64,000 bases of DNA from Labilithrix sp. (GTDB lineage: Bacteria > Myxococcota_A > Polyangia > Polyangiales > Polyangiaceae), in contig JAHBWE010000001.1 of the NCBI GenBank assembly GCA_019637155.1, forward strand, positions 806,001 to 870,000, given 5' to 3'. Below the pieces are notes generated by a model. It did not search any database and was not told where the DNA came from. It saw only the letters and a list, made by a program, of their open reading frames with translations. Position 1 is the first letter of the stretch; every line of letters starts with the position of its first letter. Both the position numbers and the translations under genes were made by a program. This document shows, in pieces, positions 43,039 through 51,390 of this stretch.

Positions 43039-44136
43039 GTGGATTCCAACGTGGCATCGAGCGGCGCGCTGCACGCGCGGGCGAAGGCGTTCGTCGCCGC
43101 GTTCGAGGCCGGCGCGCCGATGCCGGAGCCCTTCGACGCGCTCGCGTGCGACCTCGCGCGGTTCCAGGCGCGCGCGACGGCGGGCTTCGCGCGCCTCTGT
43201 CACGCGCGCGGCGTCGATCCCGCCGCGCTCACCGACGCCGGCGCGATCCCCGCCGTCCCGACCGACGCGTTCAAGCTCACGCGCGTGGCGACGTTCCCGG
43301 AGGCGGAGGCGGAGGCGACCTTCCGCACGAGCGGCACGACCGCGGACGTGCGCGGCACGCACCAGATGCGTGACGTGTCGACCTACGATCGCGGCGCGAT
43401 CGCGTTCGGCCGGCGCTGGCTCCTCCGTGATCGCGAGCGGATCTCGATCGCGGTGCTGGGACCGCGCGCGGTGACGGACTCGTCGCTCCAGCACATGTGC
43501 GCTCGCTTCGCGGAGGCGTTCGGCGAGCCCGCTTCGCACGAGGAGACCTTCCTCATCGACGGCGACGTCATCGACGTCTCGGTCTTCGACGAGCGCGTCG
43601 CCGCCGCGCTCGCGCACGGACGGCCGATGCTCGTCCTCGCGACGTCGTTCGCGCTCGTCCACTTCCTCGACGCGGTCGGCGACGACACGTTCTCGCTCCC
43701 GCCCGGCTCACGCGTGATGCAGACGGGCGGCTTCAAGGGCCGATCGCGGGAGGTGGGGGCCGAGCAGCTGCGGTCCGAGCTCGCGCGCGTGTTCGACGTC
43801 GACCCGCGCGCGATCGTCGCCGAGTACGGGATGACGGAGCTCTCGAGCCAGTTCTACGAGCGCACGCTCTGGGAGCCGGACACGCCGCACAACCGCTACG
43901 CCGAGCCTCCGTGGGCCCGCGTCGTCCCGGTCGATCCCGACACGCTCGCCCCCGTCGCCGACGGCGAGATCGGCATCGCGAAGGTGATCGACCTCCTCAA
44001 CGTCGACAGCGCCGTCGCGATCCTCACGCAGGACCGCGTCCGCCGCATCGGCGACTCGTTCGAGCTCCTCGGCCGCGCCCCCGGCGCCCCGTCGCGCGGA
44101 TGCTCGATCGCGATCGACGACCTCCTCGGCGGTTGA
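43039..44136 (+). CDS. luxE: LuxE-type acyl-protein synthetase
   Basis: A 365-residue ANL-superfamily enzyme starting at GTG 43039. FRTSGTTADVRGTHQMRDVS is the adenylation P-loop region, MQTGGFKGRSREVGAEQLR the LuxE-specific TGGxKGRxR segment, and AEYGMTELSSQFYER the A5 motif. In lux systems LuxE activates fatty acid as acyl-AMP and passes it to the acyl-CoA reductase LuxC to make a fatty aldehyde. A luxC-like gene follows after 74 nt on the same strand. No luciferase genes (luxA/B) are in the window, so the aldehyde must have another use. Confidence 0.85.
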   Translation: MDSNVASSGALHARAKAFVAAFEAGAPMPEPFDALACDLARFQARATAGFARLCHARGVDPAALTDAGAIPAVPTDAFKLTRVATFPEAEAEATFRTSGTTADVRGTHQMRDVSTYDRGAIAFGRRWLLRDRERISIAVLGPRAVTDSSLQHMCARFAEAFGEPASHEETFLIDGDVIDVSVFDERVAAALAHGRPMLVLATSFALVHFLDAVGDDTFSLPPGSRVMQTGGFKGRSREVGAEQLRSELARVFDVDPRAIVAEYGMTELSSQFYERTLWEPDTPHNRYAEPPWARVVPVDPDTLAPVADGEIGIAKVIDLLNVDSAVAILTQDRVRRIGDSFELLGRAPGAPSRGCSIAIDDLLGG

Positions 44137-44210
44137 GCGCGGGTGTCTGCGCGCGACCGCGCCGAATTGCGGCCTCCTCGATCGTGCCTGGCGATCTAGA
44201 ATGAAGTCGC

Positions 44211-45281
44211 ATGTCGCGCGGCGAGGACGACATCCGAGCTCTGCTCCGCGCGGCGCGGTCGGTCGCGGGCGATCCGGCGCTGCGCGAGGCGGTCGTCGAG
44301 GCGAGCGGGCTCTCGCGCGCCGGCGTCGATCTCGCGTTCGACCGGCACCTCGAGCTCGACGCGACGGACGTGGACCTCGCGCGCTTGCTGCAGCGCGCGG
44401 GGAGCGCGGAGGCGGTCTTCGTGGTGCTCTCGTCCAACGTGTTCGTCGGCGCCCTCCGCGCGCTCGCGCTCGCGCGCGCCGCCGCGCCGGAGGTCGTCGT
44501 TCGCCCCTCGCGCCGCGATCCCGCCTTCGCGCGCGCCCTCGTCGCGGCGGTCGGCTCCGATCGCTTGCGGCTCGACGAGTCGCTCGACTTCGCCGCCGTC
44601 ACGCGCGGAGAGCTCCACGTCTACGGCACGGACGACACCATCGCGGACGTCCGCGCCCGCGCGAAGGTCCCCGTCCGCGGCCACGGCGCCGGGATGGGCG
44701 TCGTGTGGATCTCGAAGCGCGCGTCTCCCGCCGAGGCGGCGCGTCTCGTCGCCGACGACGTGGTCGTCTTCGATCAACGCGGCTGCCTCAGCCCACGCAT
44801 CGTCCTCGTCGAGCACGAGGACGCGGTCGCGGTCACGGTCGGGGGCGGCCGCAACGCCGACGCGTTCGCGGAGGCGCTCCACGCCGAGCTCGAGGAGCGT
44901 GAGCGCACCGTCCCGCGCGGGCAGCTCTCCGCCGAGGAGCGCGCCGCGTCCGATCGCTACGTCGCGACGATGACGTACGCGTGCCGCGCGCTCGTCGGCG
45001 CGGCGCACGCGATCGGCATCGCCCCCGCCGGCGCGCCGCTCGTGCCGGCGCCGGCGTACCGCCACGTGCACGTCGTCGCGGGCGTCGCGACGGAGGACGC
45101 CGCGCGCGCGGTGCTCACCCCGCTCGCGAAGGCGATCACCGGCGTCGGCAGCGACGACCTCGAGGCCGCCAAACGAATCGCGCCGAGCTGGGCCCGCCTG
45201 GCCTCGCTCGGCGCGATGCAACGACCGCCCCTCGACGGTCCGGTCGATCTGCGCGACCCGTACGCGATCAGTTCTTGTTGA
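44211..45281 (+). CDS. luxC: LuxC-type acyl-CoA reductase
   Basis: A 356-residue aldehyde-dehydrogenase-fold protein. VVVFDQRGCLSPRIVLVEHE places the catalytic Cys (about residue 193) in the RGCxSP motif typical of LuxC fatty acyl reductases. VSS..NVFVGALRALALARA is likely the NADPH-binding side. LuxC reduces the acyl intermediate to fatty aldehyde; LuxC and LuxE form a complex, consistent with the pairing here. The length is a little below Vibrio LuxC (about 480). It is convergent and overlaps the jag gene by 14 nt. Confidence 0.85.
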   Translation: MSRGEDDIRALLRAARSVAGDPALREAVVEASGLSRAGVDLAFDRHLELDATDVDLARLLQRAGSAEAVFVVLSSNVFVGALRALALARAAAPEVVVRPSRRDPAFARALVAAVGSDRLRLDESLDFAAVTRGELHVYGTDDTIADVRARAKVPVRGHGAGMGVVWISKRASPAEAARLVADDVVVFDQRGCLSPRIVLVEHEDAVAVTVGGGRNADAFAEALHAELEERERTVPRGQLSAEERAASDRYVATMTYACRALVGAAHAIGIAPAGAPLVPAPAYRHVHVVAGVATEDAARAVLTPLAKAITGVGSDDLEAAKRIAPSWARLASLGAMQRPPLDGPVDLRDPYAISSC

Positions 45282-45798
45282 CGGGGATGATCTGGACGCG
45301 GCGGTCCGGACCTTCGCCATGGCTCTCCGTCCGCACGTCGGTCATCTCCTTGAGCGCCATGTGGACGACGCGCCGATCGCGCGCGGTCATCGGGTCGAAG
45401 GTGATGACCTTGCCCTCCTTCGCGACGCGGCGCGCGAGCTTCTGCGCCATCTCGGCGAGCTGGTCTTCGTGGCGCGCGCGGTAGCCCTCGGCGTCGACCG
45501 CGATGTGCTTCCGCGGCTCACCCGGCTTGTGGGCGACGCGCGTGGTCAAATACTGGATCGCCTCGAGCACGTTGCCGCGCTTGCCGATGATGCGGCCCGC
45601 GTCGGGCCCTTCGATCTCGAGGCGGATCTCGTCGGCCGAGCCTTCGCCGTCATCCGGCGCGAGCGAGACCTCGGCGTCCATGTCCATCTTCTCGATCAGC
45701 ATCTGCACGAAGCCGAGCGCGCGGAGCGCCTGCGGATCGGTCACCTCGTCGGACGGGCCTTTGATCGCGCCGTCGTCCTTCTGCGTTACTTCAGACAC
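45268..45798 (-). CDS. jag: Jag/KhpB-type KH-R3H RNA-binding protein
   Basis: A 176-residue protein. The KH domain has GRIIGKRGNVLEAIQYLTT (GxxG loop), and R3H is at RDRRVVHMALKEMTDVRTES. The N-terminal jag domain is replaced by an acidic, short region (about 45 residues). KhpB binds RNA and influences cell elongation and division in some bacteria. The gene follows yidC by 18 nt, as in the conserved yidC-jag pair, and belongs to the rpmH-rnpA-yidD-yidC-jag block. Confidence 0.93.
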   Translation of the reverse strand: MSEVTQKDDGAIKGPSDEVTDPQALRALGFVQMLIEKMDMDAEVSLAPDDGEGSADEIRLEIEGPDAGRIIGKRGNVLEAIQYLTTRVAHKPGEPRKHIAVDAEGYRARHEDQLAEMAQKLARRVAKEGKVITFDPMTARDRRVVHMALKEMTDVRTESHGEGPDRRVQIIPVNKN

Positions 45799-45816
45799 GA
45801 GCTTCTTCCTTTCCGA

Positions 45817-47538
45817 TCACGACGACGTCTGCAGCTTCTTCTTCTCGCCGGTCTGCTTCACGACGATCTCGCCGGGCGGCTTGCCGCGGGGAGCGACCTG
45901 CTCGAGGACGAGCTGCTGGACGATACCGAGGATGCTGTTCGTCAGCATGTAAACACCGAGCGCCGCCGGAAGGAACAACATCATGACGGTGAAGACGATG
46001 GGCATCATCCACATCATCATCTTCTGCTGAACCGGGTCCATGCCTTGCTGCGGCACGATCCGCTGCTGGATGATCATGAACGCGCCGAGCAGGAGCGGCA
46101 GGATGTAGAACGGGTCCGGCGCGGAGAGGTCGCGGAACCACAGGAAGTTCACGTGGTACGTCTCGACCGCGGTCCGCAGCGTCGTGTACATCGCGAACCA
46201 CACCGGCATCTGGACGAGCTGGGGCAGGCACCCGCCGAACGGGTTCACGCCGTGCTTCTTCCAGAGCTCCATCATCGCGAGGTTCTTCGCCTGCGCGTCG
46301 TCCTTGAACTTCTCGTTCAAGGCGTCGACCTCGGGCTTCAGCTTCCGCATCGCGATCGTCGTCTTGATCGACTTGAACGTGAGCGGGAAGAGGAGCGTGC
46401 GGAGGCACACCGTCAGCAGGATGATCGCGACGCCCCAGTTGCCGAAGGTGACCTTGTCGTGGAGGAAGACGAGGAACCCGACCAGCACGCGCGCGACGGG
46501 GCGGAAGAACCCGAGGTTGATCGTGTCCTTCAGGCGATCGCTGCCGCCCGCGTGGGTGAGGACCTCGCGCTCCTTCGGACCGAAGAACGCGGTCTCGCCG
46601 TAGGTCGCGGACGCTTGCGGCGCGAGCTCCTTGCCGGCGTAGACGAGCTTGGCGTGGAAGATGGTCGGCGCCTCATCGTCGTCGCGGCCCTGGCCCGGCG
46701 CGAGCCACTCCTCGGCGAGGAGCTCGCAGCGCGGCACGTCCGCGACCATGTTGGGGCCGGCGTTCGGCATGAGCGCCTGCGTGAAGAAGTGGCTGTTCAC
46801 CGCCGCGTAGCGATCGCTGCTCGGGAGCGCGAACCACCCGGACTTGAACTCGTCCTTCGTCTTGCGGACGACGTCGCCGCCGGCGGCGCACGCGACCTCG
46901 GTCTCCCACGGCGACTGGCGTCCGAGCGAGCCCTTCATGTCCACGTTCTTGCGGAACGCGTAGACGCCGATGGAGAGCTGGTGCTTTCGCGGCTCCTGCG
47001 CGAGGTTCGTCACCGTCGTCGCGACCTCGAGCTCGAACGGACGCTCCCCCGCCGTGAACTTCTTCACGATGCGGACGTCCTCGTCTTCGTACGAGAACGA
47101 GCAGACGCGGCCGTCGTGGTCCTCGAGCTTCCAGGGGAAGCGATCGAACTTGAGCTGGTCGTTGCCCTCGGGACCGCGGAAGAGGGTGCGGAGCGAGCGC
47201 CAGCGCTCGTGGTCCGGCGTCGTCGAGAGGTCCATCCCCTCGTATTTGCCGCCCTCGAGGTGCCAGGCGACGACGGAGGCGCCGCGGGTGGACAGCGTCG
47301 CGTCGAAGCGGCGCCCGTCGATCTTGCAGAGCTCTCCTTCGACGGGCTTGTTGGGCTCGTTCGGGGCGGCGGGGGGATCGAGCACGTCGGGCACGAAGCC
47401 GGGCGCGCTCGCGTATTCCTCGGCGGGGAGGGCCTGGACCGTGTCGTTCGAGCCGCTGATGAGCGGCATGCCGAACTTCCAGAAGAGGAGGAGGGCGCCC
47501 GCGATCGCGAGAACGCGGAGGAGACTGTTACGGTCCAT
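45817..47538 (-). CDS. yidC: membrane protein insertase YidC
   Basis: A 573-residue insertase from ATG 47538. The first helix (LLRVLAIAGALLLFWKFG) is followed by a large periplasmic domain (about 30-345) and then the conserved 60KD_IMP core. Core motifs are NWGVAIILLTVCLRTLLFPL, the TFKSIKTTIAMRKLKPEVDA with cytoplasmic coiled-coil, KKHGVNPFGGCLPQLVQMPV, and WMMPIVFTVMMLFLPAAL. YidC inserts small membrane proteins with or without SecYEG. The tail is Lys-rich. Start and length match proteobacterial YidC. Confidence 0.96.
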   Translation of the reverse strand: MDRNSLLRVLAIAGALLLFWKFGMPLISGSNDTVQALPAEEYASAPGFVPDVLDPPAAPNEPNKPVEGELCKIDGRRFDATLSTRGASVVAWHLEGGKYEGMDLSTTPDHERWRSLRTLFRGPEGNDQLKFDRFPWKLEDHDGRVCSFSYEDEDVRIVKKFTAGERPFELEVATTVTNLAQEPRKHQLSIGVYAFRKNVDMKGSLGRQSPWETEVACAAGGDVVRKTKDEFKSGWFALPSSDRYAAVNSHFFTQALMPNAGPNMVADVPRCELLAEEWLAPGQGRDDDEAPTIFHAKLVYAGKELAPQASATYGETAFFGPKEREVLTHAGGSDRLKDTINLGFFRPVARVLVGFLVFLHDKVTFGNWGVAIILLTVCLRTLLFPLTFKSIKTTIAMRKLKPEVDALNEKFKDDAQAKNLAMMELWKKHGVNPFGGCLPQLVQMPVWFAMYTTLRTAVETYHVNFLWFRDLSAPDPFYILPLLLGAFMIIQQRIVPQQGMDPVQQKMMMWMMPIVFTVMMLFLPAALGVYMLTNSILGIVQQLVLEQVAPRGKPPGEIVVKQTGEKKKLQTSS

Positions 47539-47561
47539 TCGGCGGCTTGTTCCTCTTCGCG

Positions 47562-47783
47562 TTACCGAGCCGGTGGGGGAGGGTCGAACCCGCCAGCGTG
47601 AAACGGGTGGCACTTACACAGGCGTTTCACCGAAAGCAAGCTGCCGCGCGCCGCGCCGTGCCCTTCGATGCACGCGAACGCATACCGCGAGCACGACGGC
47701 TCGAAGCGACAGGCGCGCCCCAACCAAGGCGAAATCGCGAGCTGGTAGAAGCGAATGAGCGCGAGAAGACAGCGGGCGACCAT
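47562..47783 (-). CDS. yidD: membrane protein insertion efficiency factor YidD
   Basis: A 73-residue protein from ATG 47783. LLALIRFYQLAISPWLGRAC, RFEPSCSRYAFACIEGHGA and CKCHPFHAGGFDPPP are the family's near-invariant segments, with three to four conserved Cys. YidD is a small amphipathic membrane-associated protein that helps insertion by YidC. It is placed between rnpA and yidC as in most bacteria. The stop is followed by yidC after 23 nt. The family 2 palindrome lies just upstream of it (47847-47932), in the 249-nt gap to rnpA. Confidence 0.95.
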   Translation of the reverse strand: MVARCLLALIRFYQLAISPWLGRACRFEPSCSRYAFACIEGHGAARGSLLSVKRLCKCHPFHAGGFDPPPPAR

Positions 47784-47846
47784 CCGACCCGCGCCACCAT
47801 GCGTCGAGATCGCCCCGCGCGCCAGGCCAGTCGACACGAATCTTCC

Positions 47847-47932
47847 CAACGCAGGGGGCTACGCCCCCTGCACCCCGCTCGCACCCGTAGGACGCGTGCG
47901 AAGACGCACGCATCCTCCGGTGCTCGCCGATG
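47847..47932 (+). repeat. palindromic repeat family 2, copy F (86 bp)
   Basis: Same order and polarity as copy E (41133-41218): arms GCAGGGGGC/GCCCCCTGC with TAC loop, then AGGACGCGTGCG pairing with CGCACGCATCCT. Relative to copy E the C/G pair at the stem has become T/A on both sides, a compensatory change. It lies between rnpA and yidD. Confidence 0.9.
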
Positions 47933-48032
47933 GGGGCGGTGCGATGTTCGCGGGGGTGCGACAGTCGCCCGCTTGCGCGGTCGAGCTTTGCACCGGTTTC
48001 GTGCGCGAATCGCGCAAGGGTGCACGGGAAGG

Positions 48033-48704
48033 TCAGGGCTTGCGAACCGGTTCTGCACGCGCGGGGGCGGGCGGCGGCTTCGCGGGGGCGGGCGGCGGCT
48101 TCGCGGGGGCGGGCGGCGGCTTGGTGAGGGCCTTGGTGCAGGCCTTGAGGAGGGAGGGGCGGGCGCGCGACCATTCGTCGCGGAGCTGGGCGAGGGGGAG
48201 GGCGTGGGCGCCTTCGCGGGCGATGACGACCAGGTCGATGCCGCGCGGCACGAAGTCCGGCCACTGGCGGAAGCACTCGCGGCAGACGCGCTTGATGCGG
48301 TTCCGCATCGTCGCGTCGCCGACCTTCTTCGTCGCGACGATGCCGATGCGCGAGGGGGCGTCCGGCGCGGTGCCGGCGGCCGCCAGGAAGACGAAGTGCC
48401 TGCTCGTCGCGCGCTCGCCTTGCGATTGAACGCGCACGAAGTCGGCGCGACGGCGGATCCGTCGCTCTTTTCCGAACGTCAGCCGAAGGGCGGCGGCGTC
48501 GATGCGATCTACTTCTTGTAGATCGAGACGGTCAGCCGGGCGCGACCCTTGCGGCGACGGTTCGCGAGGACCTTCGCGCCGCCGCGCGTCGCCATGCGAG
48601 CGAGGAAGCCGTGCGTGCGGAGGCGGCGCTTGTTGTGGGGCTGATAAGTACGCTTCGGCTTTGCCATGACTCGTATCCCGTGAGGGGGCCGGGGAAACAA
48701 CCAC
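48033..48704 (-). CDS. rnpA: ribonuclease P protein component, frame open across all of rpmH
   Basis: RnpA is recognisable from residue ~80: [20 protein letters not shown], then [15 protein letters not shown] with the conserved RNR motif, and [11 protein letters not shown]. No ATG, GTG or TTG occurs in frame between the end of rpmH (48509) and the conserved domain. The frame stays open back to a GTG at 48704, upstream of rpmH, giving 223 residues with a Pro/Arg-rich leader. Thermus has such a nested rnpA/rpmH arrangement, so the long form is plausible. A non-standard start near 48480 is the alternative. The C-terminal tail has three KPPPAPA repeats. RnpA assists tRNA 5' processing. Confidence 0.78.
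   Translation of the reverse strand: MVVSPAPSRDTSHGKAEAYLSAPQQAPPPHARLPRSHGDARRREGPREPSPQGSRPADRLDLQEVDRIDAAALRLTFGKERRIRRRADFVRVQSQGERATSRHFVFLAAAGTAPDAPSRIGIVATKKVGDATMRNRIKRVCRECFRQWPDFVPRGIDLVVIAREGAHALPLAQLRDEWSRARPSLLKACTKALTKPPPAPAKPPPAPAKPPPAPARAEPVRKP
48061..48123 (+). repeat. three tandem 21-bp repeats in the 3' end of rnpA
   Basis: The unit GCGGGGGCGGGCGGCGGCTT plus one base occurs three times in a row with no evident substitution except at the very end. On the minus strand it encodes three copies of a KPPPAPA-type heptapeptide in the RnpA tail. Being a multiple of three, copy-number change would keep the frame. Confidence 0.9.
48509..48667 (-). CDS. rpmH: 50S ribosomal protein L34
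   Basis: A 52-residue protein from ATG 48667: [20 protein letters not shown] is followed by [20 protein letters not shown] and [12 protein letters not shown]. This is the canonical L34 sequence and length, a basic 50S subunit protein. It starts the rpmH-rnpA-yidD-yidC-jag block. It lies wholly within the larger open frame of rnpA on the same strand but in a different phase (offset 1). It is divergent from the OmpA-like gene at 48866; the ~200-nt space between likely has promoters for both. Confidence 0.97.
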   Translation of the reverse strand: MAKPKRTYQPHNKRRLRTHGFLARMATRGGAKVLANRRRKGRARLTVSIYKK

Positions 48705-48865
48705 TGCGGCGCCTGGCTGTCAAGCGGGTCGCGTCATGTCGAACGCGAGCGACAGCAGGCCGCGACTTGAGTAAGAGCCGGATAGTTGCTCCTGCCGCGT
48801 CCGAAGTGATGCGATGGTGCCGCGCTCCTTCTGACCCAAAAACGCCGCGCGCGAGCTTTTACCCC

Positions 48866-50614
48866 ATGAGCCTGAAATCACGTGCAATGGTCGCCGGTTC
48901 GGTCGGCGCGCTCCTCCTTGGCGCGACGGCTGGTACCGCCGAAGCTCAACAGAAGACCTTCAAGCTGGACCGCCTCGAGATGCCAGGCGCGCCGGAAGAC
49001 GGGCTCACGCTGTTCCGTCCGGTCACCAACCAGCGCACGATCTTCTATGGCCAGCTCGGCATCGGCTACCAGCTCCGGCCTCTCCGCACGAGCACGGTCA
49101 CGACCGACCAGGCGACGATCAACCGCTCGTCGTCCACCGTCGTCCAGGACCAGCTCGCGGTCTACGGCAACGCCGGGTTCCAGCTCTTCGATCGCGCCAC
49201 CATCGGTCTCTCGTTTCCGTGGTGGCCGGTCCAGACCGGCGAGAACCCGATCTACACCGCCGGCGGCGGCCTCCCGTCGCCCGGCGTCACGCGCACCACC
49301 AACGTCGTGACCGGCGGCCCCGCGGCCGGCGACCTCCGCCTCGATCTCCGCGGCGTCCTCGTGCGCAGCGAGGACAGGAAGAGCGCCCTCGGCGCCCAGC
49401 TCAACGTGTTCTTCCCGACCGGCACGCCGTCGAACTTCGGCGGCGACGACAAGGCGTCGGTCCTCGCGATGGTCACCGCCGAGACGCAGGTGAAGTTCCT
49501 CATCCTCACCGCGAACACGGGCCTCCACTTCCGGCCGCGTCACTCGATCAACGATCCGAACGTCGGCAACGGCCTCGGCGTCGGCAACGAGTGGCGCTGG
49601 GCGGTCGGCGCGTTCATCCCGTTCAAGGACGGCAAGTACCGCCTCGGCGGCAGCATCTTCGGCCAGACCGGCTTCGAGAGCGACAACGTCATCGGCAAGA
49701 CGGCGTTCACGAAGCGGAACACGCCGGTCGAGTTCAACATCGAAGGCCGCATGCGCTTCGGCCCGGCCGATCACTGGTACCTCGGCGCCGGCGCCGGCTC
49801 CTCGATCCTCCGCGGCTACGGCGCGCCCGACCTCCGCCTCCTCGGCGTGTTCGGCCTCTACATTCCGATCCTCGACACCGATCCGAAGTCGCCGGACCGG
49901 AAGGCCGAGACGAAGAAGTGGCGGCAGGAGCACGTCGGCGATCGCGACGGCGACGGAATCCCCGACGACATCGACGCGTGCCCGGACGAGCCCGAGGACC
50001 ACCTCGGCAACGATCCGAACGACGGCTGTCCGATGCCGAAGGACCGCGACGGCGACGGCATCCCCGATCAGTACGACAAGTGCCCCGACGAGCCGGAGGA
50101 CAAGGACGGCATCGACGACGGCGACGGCTGCCCCGAGGACGACGTCGACAACGACGGCGTGCCCGACGTCACCGACGCGTGCCCGCGCGTGCCGGGCAAG
50201 CCGAACAAGGACCCGAAGCGGAACGGCTGTCCGACGACGATCGACGTCGACGAGTCGGGCAACATCCGCGTCCTCCAGAAGGTCGAGTTCGAGTTCGGCA
50301 CCGCGAAGCTCAGCCCCGCGAGCTTCCCGATCCTCCAGGAGGTCGCCGACTACCTGAAGGCCACGCCGGGCATCAAGAAGATGGCCGTCGAAGGCCACAC
50401 CGACAACAAGGGCTCCGCCGCGCTCAACAAGAGGCTGTCGCAAGAGCGCGCCGCGGCGTGCATGAACTGGCTGACCTCGCACGGCATCGCCGCCGATCGC
50501 CTCGAGGCCAACGGCTACGGCATGGAGAAGCCGCTCGTCGACAACGACACCGCCGAGAACCGCGCGAAGAACCGCCGCGTCGAGTTCAACATCGTAAAGC
50601 AAGACTCGAAGTAG
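48866..50614 (+). CDS. OmpA-family protein with thrombospondin type-3 repeats (second of three)
   Basis: A 582-residue protein from ATG 48866, with signal peptide MVAGSVGALLLGATAGTAEA. A long barrel-like region (30-335; YGQLGIGYQLRPLRTSTV, GLHFRPRHSIND) is followed by about three acidic repeats (DRDGDGIPDDIDACPDEP, DRDGDGIPDQYDKCPDEP and DVDNDGVPDVTDACP), then the OmpA domain with MAVEGHTDNKGSAALNKR and NRRVEFNIV. It probably anchors outer membrane to peptidoglycan, with Ca2+-stabilised repeats in between. It is transcribed away from rpmH and followed by two family 1 palindromes. Confidence 0.9.
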   Translation: MSLKSRAMVAGSVGALLLGATAGTAEAQQKTFKLDRLEMPGAPEDGLTLFRPVTNQRTIFYGQLGIGYQLRPLRTSTVTTDQATINRSSSTVVQDQLAVYGNAGFQLFDRATIGLSFPWWPVQTGENPIYTAGGGLPSPGVTRTTNVVTGGPAAGDLRLDLRGVLVRSEDRKSALGAQLNVFFPTGTPSNFGGDDKASVLAMVTAETQVKFLILTANTGLHFRPRHSINDPNVGNGLGVGNEWRWAVGAFIPFKDGKYRLGGSIFGQTGFESDNVIGKTAFTKRNTPVEFNIEGRMRFGPADHWYLGAGAGSSILRGYGAPDLRLLGVFGLYIPILDTDPKSPDRKAETKKWRQEHVGDRDGDGIPDDIDACPDEPEDHLGNDPNDGCPMPKDRDGDGIPDQYDKCPDEPEDKDGIDDGDGCPEDDVDNDGVPDVTDACPRVPGKPNKDPKRNGCPTTIDVDESGNIRVLQKVEFEFGTAKLSPASFPILQEVADYLKATPGIKKMAVEGHTDNKGSAALNKRLSQERAAACMNWLTSHGIAADRLEANGYGMEKPLVDNDTAENRAKNRRVEFNIVKQDSK

Positions 50615-50666
50615 GAGCCCTCGGGCCCGCCTCGAAGGAGGCCGGACCCGTCGGCCCCACCTCGAA

Positions 50667-50875
50667 GGGGCCCCAGAAGCGGCCGCGGAAGCGGGCGCGC
50701 AGCGCCCCGAGCGCAACGCGCGAGGGCCGTGTCTGGGGTGGGGGTGTCGGGGCGAAGCCCCGACGTTGAGAAGCGCCCCAGAAGCGGCCGCGGAAGCGGG
50801 CGCGCAGCGCCCCGAGCGCAACGCGCGAGGGCCGTGTCTGGGGTGGGGTGTCGGGGCGAAGCCCCGACGTTGAGA
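50667..50875 (-). repeat. palindromic repeat family 1, two tandem copies (C1, C2)
   Basis: C1 spans about 50667-50771 and C2 about 50775-50875, each reading GGGGC-like start, CCAGAAGCGGCCGCGGAAGC, then CGAGGGCCGTGTCTGGGGTG and GTCGGGGCGAAGCCCCGACG. They share the variant core GCGGGCGCGCAGCGCCCCGA, distinct from copies A and B, and nearly match each other. C2 ends about 8-12 nt from the stop of the minus-strand gene at 50883, with the same polarity relative to it as copy B has to its gene. Confidence 0.9.
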
Positions 50876-50882
50876 AGCCCCC

Positions 50883-51350
50883 CTACTCCTCAGTGGAGTC
50901 GATGCGTGTGAAGGACTGATCGAGCTCGAGGACGTAGGTTCCTTCGTAGGTCTGTGGCTGCGGCGTGAGCCACTCCTCGGGGGCGAGGCGGGAGAACCAG
51001 AGGGCGCCGTCGGCGCGGCGATAGAGGTGGTACGTGCCGCCCGGCTTCTTCTCGAACGCGCAGCTCACGCGATGGAGCTCGGCGTCGCGCTTCGCCTTCG
51101 CGAGGAGCGCGTGGGCCTCGGCCTGGAGCCGCTTGATCTGGTCGGCGATGAGGTTCAGCTTCCCGCCTGTCATCGTCGCCAGCGTCTGGTCGGCGGCCTG
51201 GATCGCGGCGGCGACGTTCACGAGGTCGAACGCGGGCGCCATCCGGCTCAGCGGATAGGGCGCCGCGCGCGCGGGTCCGTCGTAGCGCCCGGGATCGACC
51301 TCGGGTGGCGGGCTCGTCATCGGACGCGGCGGATCGTCGTCGTCGCTCAC
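50883..51350 (-). CDS. DUF2452-like protein
   Basis: A 155-residue protein. ADQIKRLQAEAHALLAKAKR is a helix leading to LHRVSCAFEKKPGGTYHLYR, RADGALWFSRLAPEEWLTP and a final ELDQSFTRID. This agrees with the DUF2452 pattern (YHLYxRxDGxxxxSxIxPEEW). The N-terminus is Pro/Asp-rich and probably disordered. Function is not established for the family. It is cytosolic by lack of signal. The stop is separated by about 10 nt from palindromic copy C2. Confidence 0.75.
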   Translation of the reverse strand: MSDDDDPPRPMTSPPPEVDPGRYDGPARAAPYPLSRMAPAFDLVNVAAAIQAADQTLATMTGGKLNLIADQIKRLQAEAHALLAKAKRDAELHRVSCAFEKKPGGTYHLYRRADGALWFSRLAPEEWLTPQPQTYEGTYVLELDQSFTRIDSTEE

Positions 51351-51390
51351 GTGCTCAGCATGCCATCACGAGAGGAGCGAGGAGAAGAGC

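Noticed and set aside
47614..48276. Frames crossing the family 2 palindrome near yidD
   Set aside because: They read through the repeat and the rnpA 21-bp repeats; YidD and RnpA account for the coding potential.
48668..48865. Replication origin next to rpmH
   Set aside because: The rpmH block is often near oriC, but no dnaA gene or cluster of TTATCCACA-like boxes is visible here.
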